A stretch of DNA of 64,000 bases from Polytrichum commune (taxonomy: Eukaryota; Streptophyta; Polytrichopsida; Polytrichales; Polytrichaceae). The stretch lies in assembly GCA_950295325.1 (NCBI GenBank), contig OX485803.1, positions 28,830,001 through 28,894,000 on the forward strand, written 5' to 3'. Shown piece after piece: positions 38,117 to 49,958 of the stretch. The stretch's first letter is position 1; each line of letters opens with the position of its first letter. Position numbers and translations under genes: made by a program. Below the pieces are notes generated by a model. It was not told the origin of the DNA. It searched no databases and worked only from the letters and a program-made list of their open reading frames with translations.

Positions 38117-38705
38117 GGTGATGGTCAACAACAACAACCCCCAAAACAAACAAAATCCGCTGCTTGCCCCCGGTCCGCCTTCCGATTTGGCTCCACCCAA
38201 CCTGCAGTGAGCGAGGAAGCAAAGCTAGGAGAGACAGAGAGAGACTTGACAAGTCAGAGGGAGAGAGGGAGGTTGAGTGAGTGAGTGAGTGAGGGAATGA
38301 ATGACTAAATGAGCGAACCTGGTGGAGAAGATGAAGGCGGACGAGGAGATGCAGATGGAGAAGATGCACTGGAGGTTCGAAGGGTGTTTGTGGTATTTTA
38401 TTCATGAGGTTTTTATAATTGATTCCTCCGGGCCCTCGAGGCCTATGTTTAGAAGAAGAAGCAAAAATAACAAATTCCTTCCGCTCAAGCTTTGGGAGCT
38501 GGGAGGCAGAGAGGGATCCGGGACGGAGGGAGGGCGGGCGGGCGGGCTGGCCCCGCAAGCAACCTGCAGCCCAGGTTTTCAGAAGGAGGGAATTTCCTGG
38601 GCTTGCTTGTTGAAATCTGCGTTGTGAGGGGAAAAACACTCCAAAGTTAACTTTGCACACTCATTGTGTATCCCCATCCATTATGTGTGTGTGTGTGTGC
38701 GCGTG
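38117..38705 (-). promoter_or_regulatory. Upstream region of the glutamine synthetase gene
   Basis: Directly upstream of the ATG are a pyrimidine-rich (minus-strand) stretch with GTGA/CTCA repeats and a plausible 5' UTR splice acceptor (CACTGCAG at about 38203). A TATAAAA lies at 38411-38417, about 295 bases upstream of the ATG. GGCGG repeats at 38532-38548 and a (TG)n/CG microsatellite at about 38683-38705 follow. Open frames here overlap the leader and are not supported as genes. Confidence 0.45.
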
Positions 38706-40056
38706 TTACTCCATTCGGAGTTACGCATCCATCACATTATAGAACATCATCGATAACTTTGCTTGGTAAAATGCTACATTATATAGCACTACATAACTTC
38801 AAATAGTAACACGCACCAGTTGGGATTATCAATGTACTTACCTACTTAGTTGTATGTATCATCATACAAAACAAGTCATCCACAAATTCCTAGTCTAGAA
38901 CTGGATCAAGAATTGATAGGGTAGAACTGGACTCCCCCCTCAAAGAAAAAGAGAAGAGTATATCTTTTATTTTTATTTTTGCTTTAGGATCATCTTTTTT
39001 CCATCCTAAAATTACAACTCGAGAAAAAGAAAAAAGTAAAATCAAATAAAAATGGTAAACTTTGTGGGACTAGGTCCCTGGCAAACATGATTCTCCTTTA
39101 ATCTATGGATTTCTTGTTTATGGGGAACACTCGGCCTATGTAGTGGAGACCATTGTCTAATTGTTTAATAATGTTATGAAGGACGAGTGATGGATTTAGT
39201 GTCTATATACTTCAGGAGGTTCTCTACTTCATCTTTTTCTTTGCCGGAAGTAGTTTCCACATGGGATACAAACGGGTCTTAGTGAATGTGAGCACGACAT
39301 GTGGCAAAACCTGGGTGAGAACTAGTTAATTTGTGTCAAAATAGAGAGCCCTCTACGGCAGGTGGTATCGAGCAACATGGGGAAAAAACATATAATATAC
39401 GTTGCAGTACAATAACTGAAAGTTGTGGGATGGAGGCCTCCTGGTGAGGGGTCTTGCGTACTAGTAGGCTTTCACTTCTCGGAAACTGATGGAAAGACAA
39501 AAAAATTGGCGAAGGAGGCTAGGACCCACCCACTCTCAAGCTGTGCAGATTTTTCAAGTCATGTATGACCTCCGTTCCTTTACTAACTTACGGAGGCTTC
39601 AAATGCTTGTGGTTGTTGTCATTGCTCGTCCAATTGCAACACGACTCAACACAAAAAGTGGACGAAAAGTGTGGAGAAGGCATGAGAGTCGAGAGTTGAG
39701 AAAGAGAAAGAAAGAGAATTTCTTTTGGTGGCGGGGAAGATAAGTTTAAGTAGTACTACGTACACCCCTCGCTCGGGGTGGAAATGAGGTGCGTGGCCCG
39801 ATTAGTGTGGGCGCTTTCACCTCCAATTTGTTCCATTGGCCCACACAAATCGGGCCGTTGAATCGGACCCGAAATTTTGTCTCCCGTCTCGTCCGGTTAG
39901 CAAATTGCGAGTCTCGCGAAGGTTGTTGTTGTTTCAAGGTTCACGATCGAAGGTGGGCTGCAACATTAGCCATAGGTCAAAGTGAAGATATATCTTCTTT
40001 CAAGTGGTTGAATAGATCACCCTGCAAATGTGTGTTCATTCATTAGGGACCGATTA
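38706..40056. other. Intergenic, no gene seen
   Basis: A/T-rich DNA and a few short open frames (for example 39489-39743, 39789-40046) without domains. Confidence 0.5.
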
Positions 40057-40460
40057 AACGTAGAACGATGTTCATGTTCCGAGTGCATTGTCCAATCTCA
40101 TCACGACACGTGTCATCTTGATGGCGGTTTTTGAATACAAGCCTCACCGTAAACCGCTCAAGTATAAGTGTCCAATCACGTCCAATCACAAAGATCCTTT
40201 TGTTCCAAAGTTCGTAATCGGAATTCAGATGCAGCAACAACAACAAGTGATCAAAGTGGAGATTCTCTTTCCTTTAAAACGGTCACATAGACCAGCCTAG
40301 CTCAAATTATGTTTACTAAGATATCGAGCTTCATAGAACGATGTCTATATTCTGAATACATCGTCCAATGTCGTTGTAACACGTGTCATTTTGGTGTCGG
40401 TTCTTAATCATAAGCATCACCATAGACCACTCAAATATAGGCATCCAATTACAAAAGAGT
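40057..40460. repeat. Two diverged direct repeats, period about 272 bp
   Basis: 40057-40200 and 40329-40460 share AGAACGATGT, CATTGTCCAAT, ACACGTGTCAT, ACC(G/A)CTCAA(G/A)TATA and GTCCAATCA-like strings in the same order. The ACACGTGTCA core contains a palindromic CACGTG. Confidence 0.75.
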
Positions 40461-41506
40461 CGTCGAATCACATAATGAAGCCCATATAGGTACCTAGTTA
40501 ACCACTCTTTTGTTTTGTATCATGAGAATCGCATCATTGCCCATTAAAAAACTCCGCCCCCTCGACCATTTGGGTTTGTGGTTACCAGGTCCAAACGTGG
40601 GCCACCAGTCCTTTGTGCTAGAATATTCCAGAACAAAGTGGGGACAAGTGGAGTCGAGCCTTCTTCAAGTTTGGATTCATTCTCGAATATAGAATAATAG
40701 AGCAAATAAACTAGGAACTGGATCTCCCACACACTGGCACTCAAAGCACCTTGAATATTGTATTGTAGAAGTAAAAAGTATGATTAAACTAATTTCATGC
40801 GCAGTCAGTGTCCAAGTGTTAGCATACTCCAAAATTTGGATGTTCGTGAGGTAGGTCACACTAAAAGGTGAAGGAACACGTAGAATGCACTAGAAGGAAA
40901 GAGGGTTCTTTTGCACACAAAAAACAACACTAATCTAACACTTTTTAGTGACCAGCACACATGTCATGAAGGTTGAAAGTTATACAAGGAAGGCGACCCG
41001 TTTGGAAAGAGGAAATGTACGATTTCGGTTCACATCACCGGGCTGCACTAAAGTGTCTAATTAGTGTGGGTTACCAATTCAAAGGTATGTGTCGCTATAA
41101 CTCTTTTACCGACAATATCGTTTTTTACCAACTAGGTTATGCCATGTTCTTCGGTGTGCGTCCTAACTACGCATGTTGTTTGGGTCAAAATGATAGGCTC
41201 GGTAAAATGTTATAGCAATGGGTCACTCCAAATGGCAACCCACACTAAATAGATAAATTAGTGTAGCGTGCGGGTGCGGTGAGAATTTACCTGCCTTTCA
41301 TGACTTTGTTGTTGATTCATATGCATTGGTTTACGTTGGACTACATCGGGAATGTTGACCCCGAAATAGGGTCAATTCCATTGGATTATACAATACTTCT
41401 ATGCAAAGTCACCCTTGTTTGGAAGGTGTCGTGTAGTTTCACTTTGAAATATAAGCTTAGAGCACCTTGACGAGGGCTAATTTGAACGAAGTGCTTGTAT
41501 CAACTT
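40461..41506. other. Intergenic, no gene seen
   Basis: Open frames at 40973-41215 and 41279-41470 have no recognised domain. A short CACTAAAT...ATTTAGTG-type palindrome at about 41245-41271 resembles the end of the 48649 element. Confidence 0.45.
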
Positions 41507-41962
41507 GCAATTTGATGCCTTGTTTGATGGTGAACGTTGGCTTTTGATTGTTTTTATGGGGGTTTTTAAGCTCTTGGCGCAATACGGTTGCTAGAGTTTT
41601 GCACCCGCAATAATCCAATTTTTTTTAAACAAAGACAACTAAATAATTCTATTTGTTTGAGTTGTGTCGCATTCATTTAGTGAAGGGTTGTTTCACACTG
41701 TGGCCGTCCAAGTCGAGAGGTTGAGGGATTGAATGCAATTTGATGCCTTGTTTGATAGTGAACGTTGGCTTTTGATTGTTTTTATGGGGTTTTTTAAGCT
41801 CTTGGCGCAATACGGTTGCTAGAGTTTTGCACCCGCAATAATCCAATTTTTTTTAAACAAAGACAACTAAATAATTATATTTGTTTGAGTTGTGTCGCAT
41901 TCATTTAGTGAAGGGTTGTTTCACACTGTGGCCGTCCAAGTCGAGAGGTTGAGGGATTGAAT
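41507..41962. repeat. Near-perfect 228-bp tandem duplication
   Basis: The units 41507-41734 and 41735-41962 abut head to tail. I count three differences by eye: one substitution in TTTGAT(G/A)GTGAACG, a G/T shift in the GGGGTTTTT stretch, and AATTCTATT versus AATTATATT. Each unit contains a transposon-end-like GTTGTTTCACACTGTGGCC. Confidence 0.95.
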
Positions 41963-42407
41963 GGCCAAACTTTGTTGAGAGTCCAAAGATATGGGTTGAA
42001 AATAGCCAATAAACTATAGGAATTGGAGCCTTTGGCCGGGCATAGTGTGAAGCCTCCAAAGGCCAAACCCAAAGTGCAAAGAAATAAGAAGCATTTCACT
42101 TTATTCCCTACCCAAAACAATCCCTCCATTCCAACGGCCAAGAGCTTGTCGGTTTTTTATTTTTTATGAAAAAAAATGGATGACCTCTCAACTATAGTTT
42201 GGGTTTCCATTCTTGTCTGACCCAAAATTCCTTCGGGAGTCCATCGCCTTGGTCAAAAAGTATTGCCATGTAGGCATTTTGAATTGGGACGGCCTTTGAA
42301 CTTTGGCCTCTAGTGTGAAGGATCGAGAGGTCAAATTCTTGATTTCTTGCAATCTAATTGGTGGAAATCGACAGCCTCTCGACCTTCGGCCATAGTGTGA
42401 AGCAACC
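41686..42407. mobile_element. Non-autonomous element with TTCACACTATGGCC-type ends
   Basis: The left end GGTTGTTTCACACTGTGGCC (41686, repeated at 41914 by the tandem duplication) and the right end 42388-42407 are inverted repeats with 18 of 20 matches. The core resembles the ends of the large 53500-63858 transposon (GGTTCACACTATGGCC). Further inverted copies of the core lie at about 42036-42046 and 42323-42331, so elements may be nested. No target duplication was found. Confidence 0.5.
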
Positions 42408-44117
42408 ATAAGATAACCTTTTGAACCTTTTCCATAGCACATTTAAACAAGTTGGTTGCCTTTGAACTTTGTTACACTATTGCCAAATTGTGGGATGGGG
42501 TGGGATGGGTGGGTGGATGGATGAGGGAGAGGAAGTTGCATAAATAGGCATAAGAAAGGAAAACAACTTGAAGAATTCTTGTTCTCATGATTACACTTGT
42601 CTTCCCGAATAAGCTAAAGAAGTCCAAAACACCTCATAAATTGGACTCCCAAATATGCATTGTGGGCACTCATATTCCTAGATTCCAAAGATTGGACTCG
42701 GGCATTCTTAAGAATGCGATGTTGGTATAGTCGATAGTCTTTTGATTTAAGAAAGGAGGGGAGAGGAATGGGTGTCTCCCACTTGTCCCCATCGAGTATT
42801 ATATTTACTATATCCTATTAAATGCCAATAATGACCTCAAGTTTAAGCATGCTATTTGATTGTTCTTTATTGTGCATTTCCAATATGATTCAATCTACCT
42901 CCACAATACAAGACCATATCCGATTGTGTACCGGAAAGGGTGCATCAAATGGTGACCTACCACTAGGAGAGAAATCGTCTATTTCAACTACCAATTGTAA
43001 CTTATCGTAACATTACTAAGCTCCTTGGTTGCATTCCGTGGGACAAGGTGTTGGGCAAGTATAATTTTCATGTAAATCAAGTATTATGCGTCTATGGGGA
43101 GCTTTCAAGTTGTGTATTGTGAACACAAACAATTACAAGTTGAAAGGTTTTTAATTGCAGCCTCTTTCTTTCTTTGGAAAGAGACCATCGTTTATTACTT
43201 GGTAGTGTTATCGATCCATTGCAATTCATGACAAGAAAATGCATAAACAAATCATCTTGGTTGCCAACCAAAGGCTTTGAGTTGCCTATCATCCCAAACT
43301 CGCAATCAACAACCACAAGTAGGCAACCAAAATGAAACATTTATGCATTTTCTCGCTGTGATTTGCAATGAACAAGTTGCAACAGAGGACTAAAATGGAT
43401 AAGTTGTCTCCTAGTGTACCTACAGACCCCATAACCTACCTTCCTACCATGGGTCTACATGCCACATGGTTCAAACGCAACGGAAATATGAACCTACAAG
43501 TGCTTGCAAATCGTTCTTTCTCAAGCTTAGTTGTTGGTCCCAAGTTCCTTCATTGACAACCTACTAGGCTCAAATGGGTGCATTATCATGGGCGATTATG
43601 CATGGGTAAGCAGTAAGAAAAACACATTTTCCCAACAAATTTATAAATTTTATTTATTTGTTTGTTATGAGCAATGGCACGAGGACATAACTTGAAGCAT
43701 AGAAAAACATGATGGAGACTTCCAGGCTCACCTAAATACAATGTGCATGGCTTGGACACTTTTCTTCAAAAACTTGGACTCTGTGTTAAAATTAAAATAA
43801 TCTCTTAACGCAATTATCTCGTAGCTTCTTCAAGTCAATGATGGGGTTGTCTATAAACTTGGGAAAACTTAGTACCAACAATCATAACCATTAATCATAA
43901 TGACCATAATCATAATCTCCCTCCCTCCTAACATTATCTCTCGATACTTCTCATTCAATCTCACAATGCTTCTAGCCTATCACCAAGTATTTACTCACAA
44001 CCACTCAACCTTGACTCTTGTTATACTTCATTCACTCACTCACACTAGCTACGAGCATTTGACTTACTCCAAGCATCGTTCATGGTCACTACTCACGTAC
44101 AATCTCTCTCCTTTACT
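42408..44117. other. Intergenic, no gene seen
   Basis: Short frames only. A segment at about 43020-43060 (GGGACAAGGTGTTGGGCAA) resembles 19093-19117, a trace of another dispersed repeat. Confidence 0.45.
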
Positions 44118-44129
44118 TCGAAGTGTATG
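44118..44129. repeat. SINE target site duplication, left copy
   Basis: TCGAAGTGTATG precedes the SINE and recurs exactly at 44496-44507. Confidence 0.92.
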
Positions 44130-44495
44130 GGCACCACGGGCCTTGGCTTAGTGGTTAGGGCTCATGGCCCCCAATGAGGAGGTTGTGGGTTCTATTCCCC
44201 ATGCCGGCGTGGTGCTCACCACCTTAGTCCACCCAACTATGGTGGGGGGTCCTTGGACCTTGTTGTATGGGTACCTAAAAGCCCTTTGGGGGGATACCAT
44301 GTCCGGTATCTTCAAGGCACTAGTGGCTAGCTAGGAACTAGTATAGTGTGTCACTATAGTGTTCATCCTCGAAAGGGGAGAGTAGTATTGTCCCAATGTC
44401 CCCTTGTCCAGTGGGCATCGGGTCATTGGCATTACGAACGGACACTTTATTCACGCCGGCCCCTTGCTAAAAAGGGACCGGAGTTTCTCTCTCTC
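44130..44495 (+). mobile_element. tRNA-derived SINE, 366 bp, with 12-bp TSD
   Basis: The head has a Pol III A box TGGCTTAGTGG (44144-44154) and B box GGTTCTATTCC (44188-44198) at tRNA-like spacing. An unrelated body follows, and the 3' end is TTTCTCTCTCTCTC rather than poly(A). An exact 12-bp direct repeat flanks it. All hallmarks of LINE-mobilised plant SINEs are present except an A tail. The exact duplication indicates recent insertion. No coding capacity is expected. Confidence 0.93.
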
Positions 44496-44507
44496 TCGAA
44501 GTGTATG

Positions 44508-45802
44508 CAATCACAATCACATTTTAAAAATACATTAAAAAAATTGCATCACATACTCATTTGTTTCACTTTCGATATAAAAAATGTAATAATTCAAGAG
44601 TCCAAATATTCATTCCTACCGGTTCATTTCCTCATCCTCGAGATACCTCTTTGGGATTGGCTTGCCACTTACTCGCCCAAACTCAATCATTGAGCTTCGG
44701 AGCTTTCCTAAAAGTCTATACTGCTAAAGCTACGTTGAGACTATGCTTGACTCTACTTATGAAAATAGCATGTCTTTCCATGGGCAACCTTCTCATAGAG
44801 CCGAAAGGAAGGAGAAGTTGGTAGTAGACAATAACCGGCTTGCAATAACATTAGCCTCCTAATCCCACTGTAGACGAGAATCTAATTACCCTATGCCGGA
44901 TGAAAGCCACAAAACTTTGAAAAACTGCCCGCTTTGACCAAACCAGGCCATGGCCAAAAAACGCGGCTTACAACTACACCCAAAAATCACCCCAGATGCT
45001 GCTATACACGTATTCAAATAAGGAATCGACAAACATGCATCTTCGAATAACTAGAACTAAACCAAGACACAAACGATTCGAAATCCAAGTTGTTGTTGTG
45101 TGAACCTAATTCTTTGGTGTGGACATGAAAAAACTTAACCGAACAACACCCACGTAACAAACATCACCTAATTAAGATGATGTTGGGTCCCACTAAAGTG
45201 AAACTCCACCTCACGAGTTTTGTGGAATTTGATGGAATTCGGGATTCCGGTCGAGCAAGTTGCAAGGTGGTCTGTGAGTTACGATACTTCCAACATCAAA
45301 GCAGCTGGATTTCGGGTGCTTCACAAGATCGTCGTGAATTCACATGCAAAACTAAAATTTTAATGCCGCCGCAAATCAGAATCGCAGTTTGCAGGGCCCC
45401 TTGCGTTCCTAGTTTCTTTTAATTTCTTTTTTAATTTCTTTAATTTCTTTCTTCTCTTTTTTTCTTTCCTGGGTTTTCGCAGCATCGTCGTAGTAGAAGA
45501 CACAATTGGACTTTGAATAGTTCCAAGCGCCGTGGCAGAGTCAAACTCGAACCTGAAAGGCTAGAGATTCGAGGAGTAATTTCTAGGGTGTTGAATATGA
45601 AGGAACCGGCCGGGGGGCCGGGCCGGGGCTCGTAGTTTAATCTTAAAGTCAAGAGTGGATGATGGCACTCAATTGTCAGTGTAAGTGTGTGCATGTGCGC
45701 TTTAAAAAAAAGTCAATATGAAGTGGCCTGCCTTTCTGGGATCTCGATTTCACGAGCAAAGAGTTTGTGTGATTCTATACTAGTATAAACCTTTGCTTTC
45801 CG
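44508..45802. other. Intergenic, no supported gene
   Basis: A pyrimidine-rich tract (45413-45470) and a very G/C-rich imperfect palindrome (GGCCGGGGGGCCGGGCC, near 45608) stand out. The rest shows no domain-bearing frame. Confidence 0.45.
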
Positions 45803-46435
45803 TAAATAAACTAATAAATGACCAACGTCGAGCAATCCGACGTGAATTTCAGCCCGTTGGTTTTATCTTGCTCAAAAATATTCTTGATGCAGGGTGGGAT
45901 TTACTGCCTACCTTGCGATGGGTGGGCTCTTGACTTCCTATCTACCTGGCTAGTTTTTGTTCATCAAGTAGAGAGAAGATTTCACAACAGGAATCGAACC
46001 GCCAACCACTTCATTCATAAATAAGTACCTCTCTAGTATCACCTGGTAGTTTAGGGTCATCTTAGACCTTTTGCTTTACAACTGTAAGTTGCTCTAATGT
46101 TTGTTGATCTATGATGGGACTTTTAAATAATAAATAAATAAATAACCAATGTCGGGCAATCCGACGTGAATTTCAGCATGTTGGTCTTACCCTACTCAAG
46201 AATCTTCTTGATGAAGGGTGGGCTCTTCGCTTCCTACCTACTTGGCTAGTTTTCTTTTCCATCAAATATAGAGAAGATTTCACGACAGAAATCGAACCGC
46301 CAACCACTTCATTCGGAAACGGGTTTCTCTCCACTATCACCCAGCAGTTTAAGATCGTCTTGGATCTTTTGTTTTACAACTGTAAGTTGCTTCAATGTTC
46401 ATTGATTTACGGCGGGACTTTTAAACAATAAATAA
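45803..46435 (-). repeat. Tandem pair of about 320-bp units with a tRNA-like B box on the minus strand
   Basis: Both units contain CAATCCGACGTGAATTTCAG, GATTTCAC(A/G)ACAG, GAATCGAACCGCCAACCACT, TTTACAACTGTAAGTTGC and GGGACTTTTAAA(C/T)AATAAATAA. GAATCGAACC read on the minus strand is GGTTCGATTC, a Pol III B box. The minus strand of unit 2 also has GGGTGATAGTGG about 40 bases upstream as a weak A box. This may be an old SINE duplicated in tandem. Parts of the motif set recur near 52155 and 52810. Confidence 0.65.
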
Positions 46436-47655
46436 CAAATTATACGCATTCGGGACATTCTAATTTACATTGCAACCCATAAGTTATAATGCAACTTGCA
46501 ACTTGGCAATAGAATTGGTACAGTGCTCATATTCTTATGCACTTGGTACTATAAAATACACAGGCCTGCACAACTATATTAAAATGAGCCGAATTTTTTA
46601 CACACGGAAATTAAAAAGGTAACAAATGAGTGGCGTAGAAGTCCGTTGTCCATGTGGGGTCGTGCCCTAACTTAATGACCACCACTCAAACAAACGGCTT
46701 CCCATTGACCGCTAAAGTCAAATTTCATCCATGGTAGTTATTCATATTATGCTGTGGAATATATATATATAAAATACACACGAATGTATCGAGCATGTAT
46801 AGTTCATGAACTGTATATGACACTAGCATGGGGTGTGGTGCTCGTGACAAATGTCTATGTCTATCATCCATCCATGGATGAAGGCGCTCTTGACAAATAT
46901 CTATGTTTATCATCCATCGTGGACGAAGGCACTGTAGTAGAAACAAATTTCCTACATGGTGAGGGTGGGTACTTTCCAATTGCATGTTATTGGATCGATT
47001 ATGGCTCTTTGATTGTGTTTGTGGAGTCACTTTGTTTAAGTTTAGTCACTTCAAAGTTTTAGAATAGTTCCCGATGAATGAGTTTACATTACTCAATGAA
47101 TCCCTAGCCTTGGGCTCGGAGTTCGTGTTGTCCATGTACACTCGCCCATTGTGGATGATGTGGTTCTCATGAAAACAAGTATTTTACAAGTTGATGATCA
47201 GTTCATTCTAATTGAATCTCACATGACTAATACAACTAGTGTTACACACCCACCTCTTTTAGTTGGGTCCCCATCGATTTTAAATAGGTAAAGGGGTCTA
47301 GTTAAAATTGAACCCCTGTATATTTGTGGTTGTTATCTCAAGTGGGTTTCCGTATGCTTTTTATGCTCATTTTTGGTCCAAATCATCTTGAAAGGAAAAC
47401 TACGTGCTATAGTAAAATTGATTGTGTTTTCATCTCAGGGTAATTTTGGTGGGTGTCTAGCCCTGGCCGATTAATATGGGTTTGCTGAAAGACAACATGA
47501 ATCCCTAAGTCGTGAATTCAATTCAATGTGAAATTTCAACAAAATTAACCCATAATCCATGTAATTGTCCAGAAATACATTCCCAAAATTTTGGATGATT
47601 ACGAAATAGCAGACTATCGGGATACACCCCAACCCGCACCCCCAATATATCATCA
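46436..47655. other. Intergenic with a small tandem duplication
   Basis: 46838-46883 and 46884-46929 are two 45-46-bp units sharing GACAAAT(G/A)TCTATGT, TATCATCCATC and GA(T/C)GAAGGC. No gene is supported. Confidence 0.5.
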
Positions 47656-47862
47656 TATACAAGTATACTTCTCATCCATCCAACATAAAAACTTGGCCCT
47701 CTATAAATCTATTGCATATTTATCTCAAGGAATCTTGAGTGTACTAATTTTGGGTGTGTGCAATGACTTATGGTGTCGAATCACCTCAAAAAAGTAATCC
47801 ATGAACTATAAACTATTTCAAGGCTTTTTATGTTGGATGAATGAGACGTATGCTTGTATACG
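47656..47862. repeat. Inverted repeat with arms of about 43 bp
   Basis: Arms 47656-47698 and 47819-47862 share CATCCAACATAAAAA and TATACAAG(T/C)ATAC in inverted order around a 120-bp spacer. Weaker pairing (ACCCCCAAT) extends beyond. It may be a decayed MITE. Confidence 0.6.
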
Positions 47863-48648
47863 ATAATTCCTATCCATCCCCCACCCCCAATGGAGGAATC
47901 CAAGAACATAACTCCTCTTATGGTATTTGTGGAACCATAGAGGAATCACGTTATTTGAAGGAATCAAAGCTTGAAACGTGTATATAATAATAGTAGATTT
48001 CACTGTATAATTGCCTCGATTGCTAAGGGCCCTTTCAAGTTAACTACTAGGTCAATCGTATTCTAGTACTAATTACAGCACTCATGTGTGTCTATGTATA
48101 TATGCATGCGGTCCTCTAACAACAACTAGATCGAGTCTCGTGTTGACCATACTTATCCCCAAGAATCTACAATATATATGAATAGGAATATATACATACA
48201 TATATATATATATATATAGGAATTTTGTAACCTCATTTGGGACGACCTCATCATGTATAACAAGGTTAGATTGAGATAAGGTCATCAAGTGTGTGAAGAT
48301 TAGCACTTTCTCGACCGAGGCATTGTTCCCAAGTTTTGACCAAACGTGGGGCACTGTTTTGTTTATGGTATTTAGTATCACTTACTATTAATAGTTACAT
48401 ATTTGCTATAAAATTTTGTCATTAGTGTAATTTTTTTACAAAGTAATGATGTTAATGTTTTATAGTGTCCAAACAACCAATTTGGCCTTTGCTGGTAAAA
48501 AAGCGGGACATGTAGTGAAGAGTTATATAGCACAAGGTAACTCCAAACAATCGTTGACATTGAATACCATGAACAACGTAGAGGTGTTCTTTGTAGAAGG
48601 GATAACATGGAACACGTTGGGAATTGAAAATGGCAATGTACATGGGTA
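47863..48648. other. Intergenic, no gene seen
   Basis: An (AT)n microsatellite lies at about 48201-48220. Frames at 48378-48799 overlap the next element and lack domains. Confidence 0.45.
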
Positions 48649-48963
48649 CACTAAATAGTCCTATTAGCGTATGTGGAAATATTTTTGTGGGCCACCATGA
48701 TCTTCTAGTGAAGGTGGTACTACCACAATTACCATGGGTCTTCCTCCAAGTCTTCGTGAAGAGTTCCGCCCAACACCCTATATGAAATAAAGCAGTCACC
48801 TTACATCAAAGGTAGCACGAACACAAACAATCGCCCACTTCAAATTTTCAAGAAAAACATTCATTTTGGCCTATGTTAATTTCCCACTATAACTAGTGTG
48901 GGTTGAACATTAAAGTGGGCTCTAGAGAGTTATTGTGGCCCACAATATTAGGACTATTTAGTG
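48649..48963. mobile_element. 315-bp MITE with CACTAAATAGTCC termini
   Basis: The left end CACTAAATAGTCCTA and the right end TAGGACTATTTAGTG are exact inverted repeats. A second paired block (TGTGGGCCACCA / TTGTGGCCCACA) lies further in. TA flanks both ends. CACTA...TAGTG ends recall EnSpm/CACTA, but no 3-bp duplication is clear, so TA-duplicating superfamilies are the alternative. Confidence 0.7.
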
Positions 48964-49623
48964 TAGCTTGAGAATTGGGCTCAATTGGTGGTTGTGGTTA
49001 GATGTCCTTGGTGGAGTTGGATCTTTGTTACTTTATGTAGGGGATAGTGTTCACTCATCTAAGAGGTAATCAACTCAATCAATCACATGTTTCACTAGAT
49101 AGAATATTATCTTCAACTTAGGTATTCCATGTAAAACCTTGTGTATTATAAGGAGCGATAATTTTGATCATGAGACCCGTAACTCGACCTTCTCATTTGG
49201 AGTGAATTTGAACATGAACACATAGAGGGATTGCGCTCCTCTAGACTAGAAGCTCATCAAAAAATTGTCACCCTTCAATGTTAGGTTGGATCTCAACATT
49301 TCACGAACTCGAGTACATTGGCCTCTTTAAGCACTTGGTAACTTTTGCTAATTTCCGCAAAATACTTTGTACAAGTTAATCTACACTCATGCACGAGTGC
49401 TCAAAATGTCCTTCCGTGAAATATATACGGGGTAGTGTCAACTCCTCTACAAGGGAATCAATTATTAACATATTCCAATGTTTGATCAAACAAAACATGA
49501 CCTTTGGAGCTTGTTTTATGTAGAGTGTTTGTGTCTTATAAGAAACTAGTTTTGGTATTAAGACCCACAACAAAGTTCTAATGTGGAGTGAACATGTGAG
49601 ACACACAGAGGAGTTAAGGTAGA
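48964..49623. other. Intergenic, no gene seen
   Basis: Only short frames without domains, for example 49376-49606. Confidence 0.45.
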
Positions 49624-49958
49624 CGCCCTAGATTATATCACATCTTCATTCAGCTGGGCCCCGCCCCTCCCACGCCTCCCTCACTGCCTGCACTTGCGTG
49701 GGAGCTCCTCCTCATTGGGAACCAATGTGATAATACCCAATACAAATATTCAATTTGAAATCACTTTCATTATTCCCAAGTTAATTGACGGAGTTCCTTC
49801 ACATGTCAAAGAAGCCTAATGGCTTAAGTGATTGGGTGTTGTCACATTGGTTCCCAACGAGGAGTTCCCACGCATGTGCGGGTAGGAAGACTGGGCAGTG
49901 AGGGAGGCGTGAGGGGGGGGGGGGATGGGGCTCAGCCGAATGAAGAAGTGACCTAGCC
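49624..49958. mobile_element. Foldback element with arms of about 118-126 bp
   Basis: The arms 49624-49741 and 49833-49958 are inverted copies sharing TCACATTGGTTCCCAA, CAGTGAGGGAGGCGTG and GAATGAAGA, with a 91-bp spacer. A G-run in the right arm differs in length from the left. The arms read like a large hairpin. No target duplication could be fixed. Confidence 0.75.

Noticed and set aside
37607-38284. 225-aa plus-strand frame
   Set aside because: It is the antisense shadow of glutamine synthetase exon 1.
45500-45570. Possible tRNA or SINE from GGTTCGAGTTTGA on the minus strand
   Set aside because: No A box at the right spacing and no acceptor-stem pairing.
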